Positions 8,516-16,288 of a stretch of DNA of 64,000 nt are shown here, one piece after another; within the stretch, counting starts at the first letter, position 1, and each line of letters begins with the position of its first letter. Below the pieces are notes generated by a model. That model was not told the origin of the DNA, did not search any database, and worked only from the letters and a program-made list of their open reading frames with translations. The position numbers were made by a program, and so were the translations under genes. Source of the DNA: Pelomonas sp. SE-A7 (GTDB taxonomy: Bacteria; Pseudomonadota; Gammaproteobacteria; Burkholderiales; Burkholderiaceae_C); assembly GCF_030345705.1 (NCBI RefSeq), contig NZ_JAUASW010000001.1:1736001-1800000 (forward strand), in the 5' to 3' direction.

Positions 8516-9088
8516 ATGGCCGACAACAAAGGTACCCGTTCAAAGTCTGGCGACCCGTTCTGTGATGAATTTCATCGCCTTCTGGGTCGGCTGGTTCACG
8601 CGCTCGCGTCCTTTGATTTCAACATCGGACTGCAACTGAACTGGATGGGGCCATACAGCGGCCGCGATGTCTCTGACCTACTGAAACCTCGGCAGGCTCG
8701 GTTGGGTGACCGACTCGACATGCTCGAACAGATGGTCGTGGAGCTGTACTCACCCGCTGGAACATCGGCATTGAAAGACTTCCGCGACTGGTTCGCGTCA
8801 GCCCACAAAGTTCGAGCGATTCGAAATGACTACGCTCATGGCCGCTGGGGCGTCCCAGGCAAGCTCCAAGAGTCGCCAAGTGGCCCAGCACTCCCGAGGG
8901 TTCCTTTGCTTGCGTTTGTCCCGCTCGAATTCGATATGACTCCGGACCAGCCTGACAAGTCCGTCTACTTGACTATCGAAGAGTTCAAACAGCAGGTTGA
9001 ACAAGCCGAAGCATTGTTTGCAAAGTACTGGGACCTCGCTGAACGACACAAGGCTTCTGTGCTACCCAGCAAGGGACCACATGCGTAG
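8516..9088 (+). CDS. Hypothetical protein with HEPN-type RNxxxH motif
   Basis: 190 residues, mostly helical by composition. Residues 103-108 read RNDYAH, matching the Rx4-6H active-site motif of HEPN RNases, placed in the middle of a predicted helix after KVRAI. The second half (about 110-190) has a Pro-rich loop and a C-terminal helix. I do not recognise a named family. HEPN proteins often act as RNases in toxin-antitoxin and phage-defence systems, which fits the neighbouring Zorya operon, but one short motif can arise by chance. No small antitoxin-like gene sits beside it; the only partner in the transcript is the SRAP gene upstream. Confidence 0.6.
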   Translation: MADNKGTRSKSGDPFCDEFHRLLGRLVHALASFDFNIGLQLNWMGPYSGRDVSDLLKPRQARLGDRLDMLEQMVVELYSPAGTSALKDFRDWFASAHKVRAIRNDYAHGRWGVPGKLQESPSGPALPRVPLLAFVPLEFDMTPDQPDKSVYLTIEEFKQQVEQAEALFAKYWDLAERHKASVLPSKGPHA

Positions 9089-9165
9089 CCACGTCACAAA
9101 ACGACGAACAGCGCGATGCGGTCGACGGGAAAGTGCTTCCCTACGCCGAAGCGTGCCGCGGCTGC

Positions 9166-9216
9166 CGTTATGGAAAATTATTGCGAAAACAATAATTGTA
9201 CTTTCGGCACATAACG
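9166..9216. other. Nested palindrome, candidate recombinase site or element end
   Basis: An outer inverted pair CGTTATG (9166-9172) and CATAACG (9210-9216) encloses a perfect 8-base hairpin, AATTATTG (9176-9183), loop CGAAAA, CAATAATT (9190-9197). Read from the right edge on the minus strand it begins CGTTATGTGCCGA. The island's right junction read the same way begins CGTTATGTGACGG. The match suggests a recombinase-bound end or an internal att-like site, possibly left by an earlier insertion. Confidence 0.45.
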
Positions 9217-9219
9217 CGC

Positions 9220-9353
9220 CTAAGTCCTTGTTTTACAAGACATTCCTTCGACCACGCACAATTTTCGCAAAGTCGCTGGAAAGCAGCTAAGTCCTTATCA
9301 CAAAACACTTTCCATCAAGTACGCGCAATCTTGTGCAAAGTTGATGGAAGGCA
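9220..9353. repeat. Two tandem 67-base units, each with a covarying hairpin
   Basis: Unit 1 is 9220-9286 and unit 2 is 9287-9353; both start CTAAGTCCTT and end GGAA(A/G)GCAG. Each folds around an inner inverted repeat. In unit 2 the arms are TTCCATCAA and TTGATGGAA (perfect); in unit 1 they are TTCCttCGAC and GTCGctGGAA. The arm sequence differs between units but pairing is kept, which suggests selection on structure. Confidence 0.6.
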
Positions 9354-9491
9354 GAGCGCCAAGCGTGCCGCCCCTGAGCCTTGCAGTGCTCGTCCGCCCC
9401 TAAGTAGCCCACGATTGCGACGGCTGCGCAGGACCGCGCAACTTACGGACGTGTTCAGAACTTCGATGCCGGCCCTCTCTCGCGAGACGCC

Positions 9492-10187
9492 TCATAGTCC
9501 CTTGCAATACTTGATTAGCGGATGGAGGCCTTGCCGTTCAAGGTCGGCACCCCGGGCCTTCCAGACTTGGGTCCGCGGCCAGAAGTCGATAACAGTTCCG
9601 CGCGATGCAACGACGAGATGCTCACCGTCGTCTTGAGCTTCAAATCGAAGTCCAGCCCTCGCCAGCCAATCCGGTGCAATCGCGACTCGCCGGTCTTCGG
9701 GCGACTCATTAACGCTTGGGGCCAAGTCTGGCTGAATGGCCGCAGCTTCTTTTCCCGCCAGTGTCGGCGCGTCATGTATCAATGCTTCTATAGCATCGAC
9801 CAGCGCCCAACATTGGTCGGCCTCAAGCAACGCAAAGCGTGCCGAGTCGGGATGAATACCCAACACCGCAGCCATCCAACCGTAAGCCTGTGTGCGCGTC
9901 TTCCGTCCCTCGAGCCACAGCCTCTCAAAAAGGTCGTGGGCGCGAACGCGTGCTGAGCGAAGCGGTGCATTCGCAAGGCGCCCTAAGGGTATTGTTCCGT
10001 CGCTGTCGACCAGAACATCCTCACCGACGTTGACCCGCGCGCCCGCTCTATGGCACCCAACCTGAGCATCACAAGGCACGCAGCGCCAGAGCAAGAGCTC
10101 GTGCAGGTCTGTTCGGTGCGGATAGACGGTTCGACCTGGGACCAGCTCAGCAGGTTTCCCGCAATAGTTGCAGGTAACAGAACGCAT
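9492..10187 (-). CDS. DUF3268-type zinc-finger protein
   Basis: 231 residues. The N-terminus has CNYCGKP (Cys pair), then RTDLHELLLWRCVPCDAQVGCH, the pattern of the DUF3268 zinc-finger family found in phages and mobile elements. A helical segment with an island-specific C-terminal half follows (ending WKARGADLERQG...LIKYCKGL). The function is unknown; nucleic-acid binding is plausible. The start ATG at 10187 faces the radical SAM gene across a gap that contains a LexA box 75 bases away, so damage-responsive expression is possible. It converges with the HEPN-motif gene. Confidence 0.65.
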   Translation of the reverse strand: MRSVTCNYCGKPAELVPGRTVYPHRTDLHELLLWRCVPCDAQVGCHRAGARVNVGEDVLVDSDGTIPLGRLANAPLRSARVRAHDLFERLWLEGRKTRTQAYGWMAAVLGIHPDSARFALLEADQCWALVDAIEALIHDAPTLAGKEAAAIQPDLAPSVNESPEDRRVAIAPDWLARAGLRFEAQDDGEHLVVASRGTVIDFWPRTQVWKARGADLERQGLHPLIKYCKGL

Positions 10188-10261
10188 GGGGCGATGCTAC
10201 TGGTGCACGAAGCGTCACGAAACGAGGCACTTCAATCTGGGTGGAAGGAATCACAACGATA

Positions 10262-10277
10262 CTGTATATTCATACAG
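10262..10277. promoter_or_regulatory. LexA (SOS) box upstream of the island radical SAM gene
   Basis: CTGTATATTCATACAG matches the CTGT-N8-ACAG LexA operator with a perfect outer palindrome. It lies 48 bases before the radical SAM start. PA0069 is reported in the Pseudomonas LexA regulon, and the resident copy at 18142-18157 has the same kind of box, so the regulation appears to have travelled with the gene. Confidence 0.85.
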
Positions 10278-10324
10278 TCATCAAGCAATCGGGGCATAGG
10301 CGACTCTACCGTTGTCGGAGCACC

Positions 10325-11434
10325 ATGGACGAAGAACTCATCCCCGAAGTGCCCGTCACCTTCCACAAAGGGAGAGGTGCAGGCAGCAATGCGAGGTCGC
10401 GATTCGAGCGTTGGACGCGAGAGGTCGACAACTCGCATCGACCTGAGGGAAATGACGAATCTGAAGATGTGCCTCTTCCAATCAGAACGGAAGTTTTCCA
10501 TAGCCGCGCGAAGAAAATCATCAGCAGGAACAACTCGCCGGACATTCCATTCGAGCAGTCCATCAACCCATTTCAGGGGTGCGAACACGGATGCGTCTAC
10601 TGCTACGCCCGACCGACTCACGCCTATGTTGGACTCTCCCCAGGCATTGACTTTGAGACCAAGGTCTTCGCCAAGATGAACGCCGCCGAGCTACTCGAGA
10701 AGGAACTCGATAGCTCGACCTATGAACCGGCGTTGATTGCGCTCGGCGCGAACACAGACCCTTATCAGCCCATCGAGCGCAAGTTGGAAATCACGCGCGC
10801 GATAGTTGAAGTTCTGACGCGGCGCCGTGTTCCTTTCAGTGTCACGACGAAGAATGCCCTTGTCACGCGAGACATCGACTTTCTCGCACCTGCCGCTGAA
10901 AGAGGTCTCTGCAGAGTCAATGTTTCTCTTGCCACTCTACAGCCGAGCCTTGCACGCATCATGGACCCAAGGGCAAGCAGTCCAGAGAGTCGTTTGAGAG
11001 CAATAGAGAAGATGTCGAGGGCAGGCATCCCGGTGTCTGTGTTTGTTTCACCGATGATTCCAACAATCAACGACGTAGAGCTGGAACGCATCCTAAAAGC
11101 CTCTGCAGAGGCTGGGGCGACCTACGCAAGCATGATTCTGCTGCGATTGCCGAGGGAGGTACTAGACCTCTTTGTAGAGTGGCTAGAGGGCCACTTCCCG
11201 CTCCGCGCCAAGCACGTCATGAGCCTGATTTCACAGGCTCGAGGTGGAAAAGACTACGACTCCAACTTCTTCGCGCGCATGAAGGGGTCGGGACCTTACG
11301 CCCAACTGCTATCGCAAAGATTTTCGCGCGCGTGCTCGAAATACGGTCTGAAGCGCTCCGCTACAGCGCCTGTTGATACGAGCCAGTTCGTAAGGCCTCC
11401 GCGACTCGAAGACTCGCAGTGGTCGTTGTTCTAA
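10325..11434 (+). CDS. PA0069-family radical SAM protein, complete island copy
   Basis: 369 residues. Radical SAM enzyme related to spore photoproduct lyase-like proteins; the exact substrate is unknown, and SOS control suggests DNA repair. The cluster-binding motif CEHGCVYC gives Cys86, Cys90 and Cys93, and the family block ARPTHAY...G.DFE follows. It is complete through the C-terminal PPRLEDSQWSLF. The ATG at 10325 is chosen because the LexA box lies inside the longer open frame that starts at 10241. It is homologous to, but clearly diverged from, the split resident gene at 17841-18140 (NPFQGCEHG against NPYRGCEH). It therefore appears to replace the function lost on insertion. Confidence 0.88.
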   Translation: MDEELIPEVPVTFHKGRGAGSNARSRFERWTREVDNSHRPEGNDESEDVPLPIRTEVFHSRAKKIISRNNSPDIPFEQSINPFQGCEHGCVYCYARPTHAYVGLSPGIDFETKVFAKMNAAELLEKELDSSTYEPALIALGANTDPYQPIERKLEITRAIVEVLTRRRVPFSVTTKNALVTRDIDFLAPAAERGLCRVNVSLATLQPSLARIMDPRASSPESRLRAIEKMSRAGIPVSVFVSPMIPTINDVELERILKASAEAGATYASMILLRLPREVLDLFVEWLEGHFPLRAKHVMSLISQARGGKDYDSNFFARMKGSGPYAQLLSQRFSRACSKYGLKRSATAPVDTSQFVRPPRLEDSQWSLF

Positions 11435-11468
11435 CGCTTCTCTGAGGCTGGCTGCTGCACCAAAGAGT

Positions 11469-11699
11469 TCATTCGTATTGCGACCGGCCGCTCCCTTCAC
11501 TTTCTTGGCACAAAGGGATTGCCGTAGGGCGCAACGCAAGGTTGATTCCACGGACATGCAAATCGACCATGGCTGGCAGCAACAACAAATCCAATGGCAC
11601 TATTTCAGTAACGAATACTCCACTAGCTGTAAAGATTTCTAAAAGCAATTCCGGGCCCCTCGCTCTTTTAATAAAAGCAGCGGCGTGCCCCATCATCAA
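11469..11699 (-). CDS. Possible small open frame downstream of the recombinase operon
   Basis: A 76-residue frame starts with three ATG codons at 11699, 43 bases after the end of the helix-turn-helix gene, with a GGAG about 12 bases upstream. The composition is moderately hydrophobic (LLLEIF, LDLLLLPAMV). I recognise no family, and it may be spurious. Apart from it, the 308-base gap 11435-11742 shows nothing I can name. Confidence 0.2.
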   Translation of the reverse strand: MMMGHAAAFIKRARGPELLLEIFTASGVFVTEIVPLDLLLLPAMVDLHVRGINLALRPTAIPLCQESEGSGRSQYE

Positions 11700-11742
11700 A
11701 ATCTAAGCTCCATGAGCGCAAAGCTTAAAAGCGAAAATTTAT

Positions 11743-12249
11743 CTACTCACGTTGCTTGCCCGCGACAGAAATGACGCCCATGGGCAAAATATCAGCACCA
11801 GACATCATTTGTTCTGGTGTCGCGGAGCCCTTCTTGGGCATCGCCTTCGCGGAAATCGCTGAGCCAACAACGCCCCCTAGCTTCAAGACGAGACCAGCGG
11901 TTTCCGATACGTGGTAGTCAACCAGCCGTTGCAACCGACTGTTCTCCGACGTTAAATACGAGCATCGGATTTCAAGATTATGGTCGGCAAGGACCTTCCA
12001 CACGGAGACTATCAACGTCCGGGCACCTGGAAGTTCGCACTTCTCGCTGTTAATTAGATTCCTCGACAACTCGGCCTTCCGCGCGACCTCCGCAATCGTA
12101 ATTTTCGGACCTTCGACAACCTTCGCGCTCTCGGTGTAACTCATCGCATCAATAAGCTTTCGAAGTTCGGCAGCCACACGCTCCTCCCGCTCGTCACTAG
12201 GCGTAAACAGCTGAATGAGAGACTTCGCGTCATCCAAAGGGTTGCTCAT
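11743..12249 (-). CDS. Small helix-turn-helix protein of the recombinase module (GmtX/TnpC-like position)
   Basis: 168 residues. A helix-turn-helix is visible at about 45-70 (ITIAEVARKAELSRNLI), followed by a probable coiled coil and a Gly/Ser-rich C-terminus. The start overlaps the stop of the 728-residue recombinase gene (ATGA), making it the fourth gene of the module. Its size, position and HTH-plus-coil layout resemble TnpC of Tn554 and GmtX of gamma-mobile-trio elements, where the small protein assists the recombinases. That assignment is by analogy; I cannot confirm sequence homology. Confidence 0.6.
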   Translation of the reverse strand: MSNPLDDAKSLIQLFTPSDEREERVAAELRKLIDAMSYTESAKVVEGPKITIAEVARKAELSRNLINSEKCELPGARTLIVSVWKVLADHNLEIRCSYLTSENSRLQRLVDYHVSETAGLVLKLGGVVGSAISAKAMPKKGSATPEQMMSGADILPMGVISVAGKQRE

Positions 12250-14432
12250 ATTCTTTCAATGGCCTTGACAATAATCTTGCTGGTTTCGAATCGGATAACC
12301 GCCACTCGATTTGTGGGGTCTTGCGCCGCAGCCTCATAGCTTGCCATTCGATTTCGCCAATAGGGCAAATGAGCACTGTCAGCCGCGAAGCAACCGCAAC
12401 CGGTGCACATCGAGACGTTTTGACTAATGTAGTCAGGAGCCTGGAACCACCAAGACGCACCTCCCGATGCTTCCCGACATCTCGATTCCGTCGGCCGGAC
12501 TGAAATCAAGCAATTGCCATGAGCTCCGAAGAAAATACGAATGCCGTGCGAAACCACAATATCCTTGACTTTGCCACGAAGCGTTTCAAGGTCCCTAATG
12601 CCGGTCAGCCCATGTTCGTTATAGAACGCTTGTACCGCACTGGCAACGTTACCGAAGTAGGAACGACCATTCGCGCCAGCGACAAAATAGTTGATGGTTG
12701 CCTGAAGCCGCATATTCTCAACATCAGACTTTTGACGCTGCAATGGTTCAAAGTAGCCACGAAAGAGAATTACCTTATTAAGATGCCCATAATGACTCGT
12801 CAGGGCCTCTGCGGCGGACTCCCGGGCTTGCAATATATATTCTGCAAATGTTTTTCTTCCTTGATGCCCACGAATGCACTGACCGCGTGTAGAGCGATAT
12901 TGGCGGAGGTCGTTGCCATGCACATCAAAATCGGGGAGACTTGAAAGGTCTACCCAACACCGAACAAAACGCCGAATACCTCGCTGCAAAGTCGTTCCCT
13001 TTGCGGCCACAACGCCATCCGCGTCTCTAGGCATGCTATGAGGGTTTGAGAAATGCATGAACAGCGGGTTCTCTTTCTCATCCTCGTAAAGCCGAGACCA
13101 AATGGTATGCAGGTGAGTAATTGCCTGCGCACAAACAGGCAACTTTTTTGAGCCTCGAGGCACGGCACCTATTACCCAGTCCCGCGGGAACGGGATTCGG
13201 TTGTCCTTATATATTTGCCCTTTGAAGAAATATAGGTCGAACAGCCCATCTGGGGTCTCCCGTTTATGGATGCACGATGGCAGCCCCTTATTCTTCAGGC
13301 GTTCTGTTTTAGCGGAGCACACCTCTGAAATTCGCAGTCCAACCAGATATTGCAGGGCGAGGACGCATGCATCACGGAACATCAGTGCAGAAAGCCTGAC
13401 CCGGTGCGCGTCAGGGACGTCCTGCCATTGGACATCGCCGCGTTCCCCCCAAGGTACTTTGCTCAGGCTCCGGTCGTCAAAGCCCGCCGCGCAGATTTCA
13501 TTGATTGCTTTGCGTTTCAGTCGCATGTCTCCATGCGCGCACGCCGCGTGATAGCTCTGGTGGGCAGCTGCAAGTATGGGCCCCTTGTTCTCAATCCAAT
13601 CAACAACGGTATTCAACAGTGGGATTGCCACGAGCTCTGGGAGCGCTGGAATGCGGCGAATAACGTGAGGAACAACCTTCGCCGTAACTTCGCCGTAGGT
13701 TTTGTCGCCAAACGGTCGACGATGAAAGGCCCTAATCCGTCGGCTTTCCAATAGGGACCGCTGAGCATGCAGGAAGTACAGTGTGCGGACGCGATTGCTC
13801 AGCTGACCGTAGGTGTAACCATCGTCTTCTGCAGCCTCTTCGGACAGGTCGGAACTTTGGCCCGGCTCTGCCAAATCATTGTCTTCTGCGCTTAAGGACT
13901 CATCGTCCTCGGATTCTTCTGGTGTTATTGAATCTGTCGTTTGCTCCTCGGTATTAAAGCCCAAGCCGTAGCCCTCTGCTTCGTACCCTGGATAGAAAGA
14001 CTGTCTGTTGGCAAGAATATCCTGCAAAGCGGAAATATAGTCATCCTGAACAGAGGGCGTCAATTCAGAAAAACACGACCGGCCTGTCCAGACCATCCAA
14101 CGAAACAGCTCTCGATTGCCCACCATGATTGGGCCCAAGGAATGAACATGCAGCGATTTTCCGAATAGTTCATTAGTAATCATCCCCCAAGTCATGGTCT
14201 TGAAGCCCTCTAGCAGTGAAATATGCTGGGCGTCGGTGGAAAAACTTCCATCTGGGAGAGAAAAGCACCAATCGAGAATGATGTCTCTACTAGCGGGATT
14301 TGGAGAACGGAATCGCCAGCGCTTGTTGCGCCAGAAGGAATACGTCCGGTCTGCCAAGTCAATAGGATTTGACTCGTCGAAATACTCGGGGGCGAAAGCC
14401 TCTACAGCAATTGCTTTCAGTTGCATATTCAC
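12246..14432 (-). CDS. Tyrosine recombinase-like protein, third of the trio (728 aa)
   Basis: Long integrase with catalytic residues visible: Arg in GLRISEV (about 366), His and Arg in HQGR (about 523-526), His in HYGHLN (about 550) and a candidate nucleophilic Tyr in RGYF (about 560). It has an acidic low-complexity segment at about 160-205 and a C-terminal Cys cluster (CTGCGCF) that may bind zinc. The first codon GTG at 14432 overlaps the upstream stop as GTGA; an ATG 6 bases in has GGAG at good spacing and is an alternative. The size and place match the large member (GmtZ-like) of trio systems. Confidence 0.75.
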   Translation of the reverse strand: MNMQLKAIAVEAFAPEYFDESNPIDLADRTYSFWRNKRWRFRSPNPASRDIILDWCFSLPDGSFSTDAQHISLLEGFKTMTWGMITNELFGKSLHVHSLGPIMVGNRELFRWMVWTGRSCFSELTPSVQDDYISALQDILANRQSFYPGYEAEGYGLGFNTEEQTTDSITPEESEDDESLSAEDNDLAEPGQSSDLSEEAAEDDGYTYGQLSNRVRTLYFLHAQRSLLESRRIRAFHRRPFGDKTYGEVTAKVVPHVIRRIPALPELVAIPLLNTVVDWIENKGPILAAAHQSYHAACAHGDMRLKRKAINEICAAGFDDRSLSKVPWGERGDVQWQDVPDAHRVRLSALMFRDACVLALQYLVGLRISEVCSAKTERLKNKGLPSCIHKRETPDGLFDLYFFKGQIYKDNRIPFPRDWVIGAVPRGSKKLPVCAQAITHLHTIWSRLYEDEKENPLFMHFSNPHSMPRDADGVVAAKGTTLQRGIRRFVRCWVDLSSLPDFDVHGNDLRQYRSTRGQCIRGHQGRKTFAEYILQARESAAEALTSHYGHLNKVILFRGYFEPLQRQKSDVENMRLQATINYFVAGANGRSYFGNVASAVQAFYNEHGLTGIRDLETLRGKVKDIVVSHGIRIFFGAHGNCLISVRPTESRCREASGGASWWFQAPDYISQNVSMCTGCGCFAADSAHLPYWRNRMASYEAAAQDPTNRVAVIRFETSKIIVKAIERI

Positions 14433-16288
14433 TCCAGCACTCCAATAGGCGGAAGATGCATCTTCTCGGCCTCAATCCAAATATCATCACCATATAAGAG
14501 AAGCCATTTATTTACCACGGCCTCGACATGGACATAAACCCCGTGCCAACGCTCAATTGACAAATACATCTTCGCCTTCCGCAACTCGTCGCGAAGCTGA
14601 AGCATCCTTGCTAGGGAATAAGGTGAACGCAGATTTGGTGACCCATGAGGGCATCCTGGGCAGCGACCAAACGCCGCACATAGTTCGTCCTTACGCTGGC
14701 CTGGAATTGGAGAGTCCATTGGGTCAACACAAGTGCATCCAGGAGTCGCCGACCCTCGGTCCTCGTCCTTCGGCGCACGCCTATGAGTGGACTTTCCACC
14801 AGTGCGCACCTCGCGAACCCTCCCGCTCTGCAGTAGCCCAATCGTGTACTGCCCACGCACCTTCATGAGGTCGCTCTGATAGTGGAGGCGTGCAACCGCC
14901 TCTGACTTTCCGCCCTTCAGCGCAAGCATCTCTCGAATATCGTCGTCGGAGATTTGCCAGCCAAAGTCGATAGAAGTTTGGCGTAGCTCCGAAACTGTGA
15001 ACAGAGGTAATCCATTGCGCAACGAGAATTCTTTCAGGTGGTGACTCCACGTCGAGTCAGAGGAATTTCCAACGTCCTCCGCCGTATTAAACGGTCGAAT
15101 TTCTCCATCTTTAGTCGGAAAAATGAACAGATGGTCCTTGAACGGCCCCGCTTGCTTTCTAATCTTTGACGTCCATGCGGACATCAGTTCAACAATTGAA
15201 CTGGGCGACGCCGGGTCCGTGGCGTCAATGGCGAAGCTCCTGCTATATGGCCCAGCGCGATTTTTGTCAAAACGAAGTGCCATCCTCGCGGTCTTGAGCA
15301 AGTCAAAATTTTCAATGTTCTTGATTTTGAGCGCCCTCAATGGCTCAGTGTTTGCGTGCGCATATATGTAGAGCAACAGCAATGGCGGAATCAATGATTC
15401 CGCCGTAGGCTGGAAGTACAACGAAACAGTGCGCCATCCTCCGTGCTTTCTGGTAATTGCATCGGACAGGGTTCTGTCGAATTCCCGGACCTCAGTAAAG
15501 AGCGGCAAACCACTCTTTCCAAACTTCAGATGTAAGGCCCAAATTACGGCCCCCAAAGTCGACCACTTCTTGCTCCCTTTTGCTCCGTCCAGAGGAAGCA
15601 TTGCGGCTCCAGACAAGAGTTCGTCCGCATATGCACGCTTGCGGCTGACTTCAATGAATTCAGACCTGGCCGCGATTAGCACCTTCAAAAGGAAGGATAG
15701 CCCAAGCGCTTGCGTCGTTTTTGTAGCCTTTTCTGCACCAGAGTATGCATTGGGGAATGAATCAAAATCAGGCAACGTGCTCTTTTGCACTGCGCCGTTT
15801 GAAATAGCTGCAAACAAGCTAGGGACGATGTGATAGTACTTTCTAGCTGTATTCGGGTGATATGGCGAATCTCCCACATTTGGGGCGGTATCGAGCCAAT
15901 ATCGAAATTGCGCACCCAAATCAACCGGCCACTTGTCAAAGGGAAGCTTTTCCAGTCCCTTTGTCACCGCGAATTTGATAATCCCACCAGCCAGCTTTGT
16001 ATAGACCGCACCGAACGCACGTTTGGAGTGACATGAGTTGCACAAGCTGACGAATCCATCCGAGAGTGCATCCTTGGCAACAAATCCGTTCACAAGGCTC
16101 TCAAAATTTCCGAACGCCTTAAGAAAGTATTCTTTTAAATGTTGCTTTCCGCGAAACGCACGAAAGCGGGCGTCCAAAATCACGTTTGCACGAGGGCTAG
16201 CAATTTGCTTTCGCTCAACGTCCGTCAGTTGCGCGTAGCGCGACGCCTTCGGATTCCGAGAAGCCCGGCCGGACCTGTCTCCAGTCAA
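14429..16288 (-). CDS. Degenerate tyrosine recombinase-like protein, second of the trio (619 aa)
   Basis: The recombinase fold is suggested by a box I-like segment (ANTEPLRALKI) and a box II-like segment where the usual HxxR reads SELR, followed by KGGKSEAVARLHY. The first catalytic His is replaced by Ser, so activity on its own is doubtful. The C-terminus carries a Cys-rich block (C...AAFGRCPGCP) typical of this class of accessory integrase. The start codon is TTG at 16288, overlapping the previous stop as TTGA; no ATG lies nearby. It is probably a structural partner in a multi-recombinase complex, by analogy with Tn554 TnpB. Confidence 0.7.
   Translation of the reverse strand: MTGDRSGRASRNPKASRYAQLTDVERKQIASPRANVILDARFRAFRGKQHLKEYFLKAFGNFESLVNGFVAKDALSDGFVSLCNSCHSKRAFGAVYTKLAGGIIKFAVTKGLEKLPFDKWPVDLGAQFRYWLDTAPNVGDSPYHPNTARKYYHIVPSLFAAISNGAVQKSTLPDFDSFPNAYSGAEKATKTTQALGLSFLLKVLIAARSEFIEVSRKRAYADELLSGAAMLPLDGAKGSKKWSTLGAVIWALHLKFGKSGLPLFTEVREFDRTLSDAITRKHGGWRTVSLYFQPTAESLIPPLLLLYIYAHANTEPLRALKIKNIENFDLLKTARMALRFDKNRAGPYSRSFAIDATDPASPSSIVELMSAWTSKIRKQAGPFKDHLFIFPTKDGEIRPFNTAEDVGNSSDSTWSHHLKEFSLRNGLPLFTVSELRQTSIDFGWQISDDDIREMLALKGGKSEAVARLHYQSDLMKVRGQYTIGLLQSGRVREVRTGGKSTHRRAPKDEDRGSATPGCTCVDPMDSPIPGQRKDELCAAFGRCPGCPHGSPNLRSPYSLARMLQLRDELRKAKMYLSIERWHGVYVHVEAVVNKWLLLYGDDIWIEAEKMHLPPIGVLE

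Larger units (their letters stand above)
9149..9371. repeat. 11-base direct repeat pair bracketing the palindrome and tandem repeat
   Basis: AAGCGTGCCGC occurs at 9149-9159 and again at 9361-9371, 212 bases apart, enclosing the 9166-9216 palindrome and the 9220-9353 tandem repeat. The whole gap 9089-9491 lies between two convergent genes (HEPN-motif and DUF3268) and holds no gene that I can support. Confidence 0.5.

Noticed and set aside
9166..9216. Rho-independent terminator for the HEPN-motif gene
   Set aside because: The stem is AT-rich and not followed by a T-run; its nested symmetry and match to the island end fit a recombination site better.
9220..9353. CRISPR array
   Set aside because: Only two adjacent units, no unique spacers between repeats and no cas genes.
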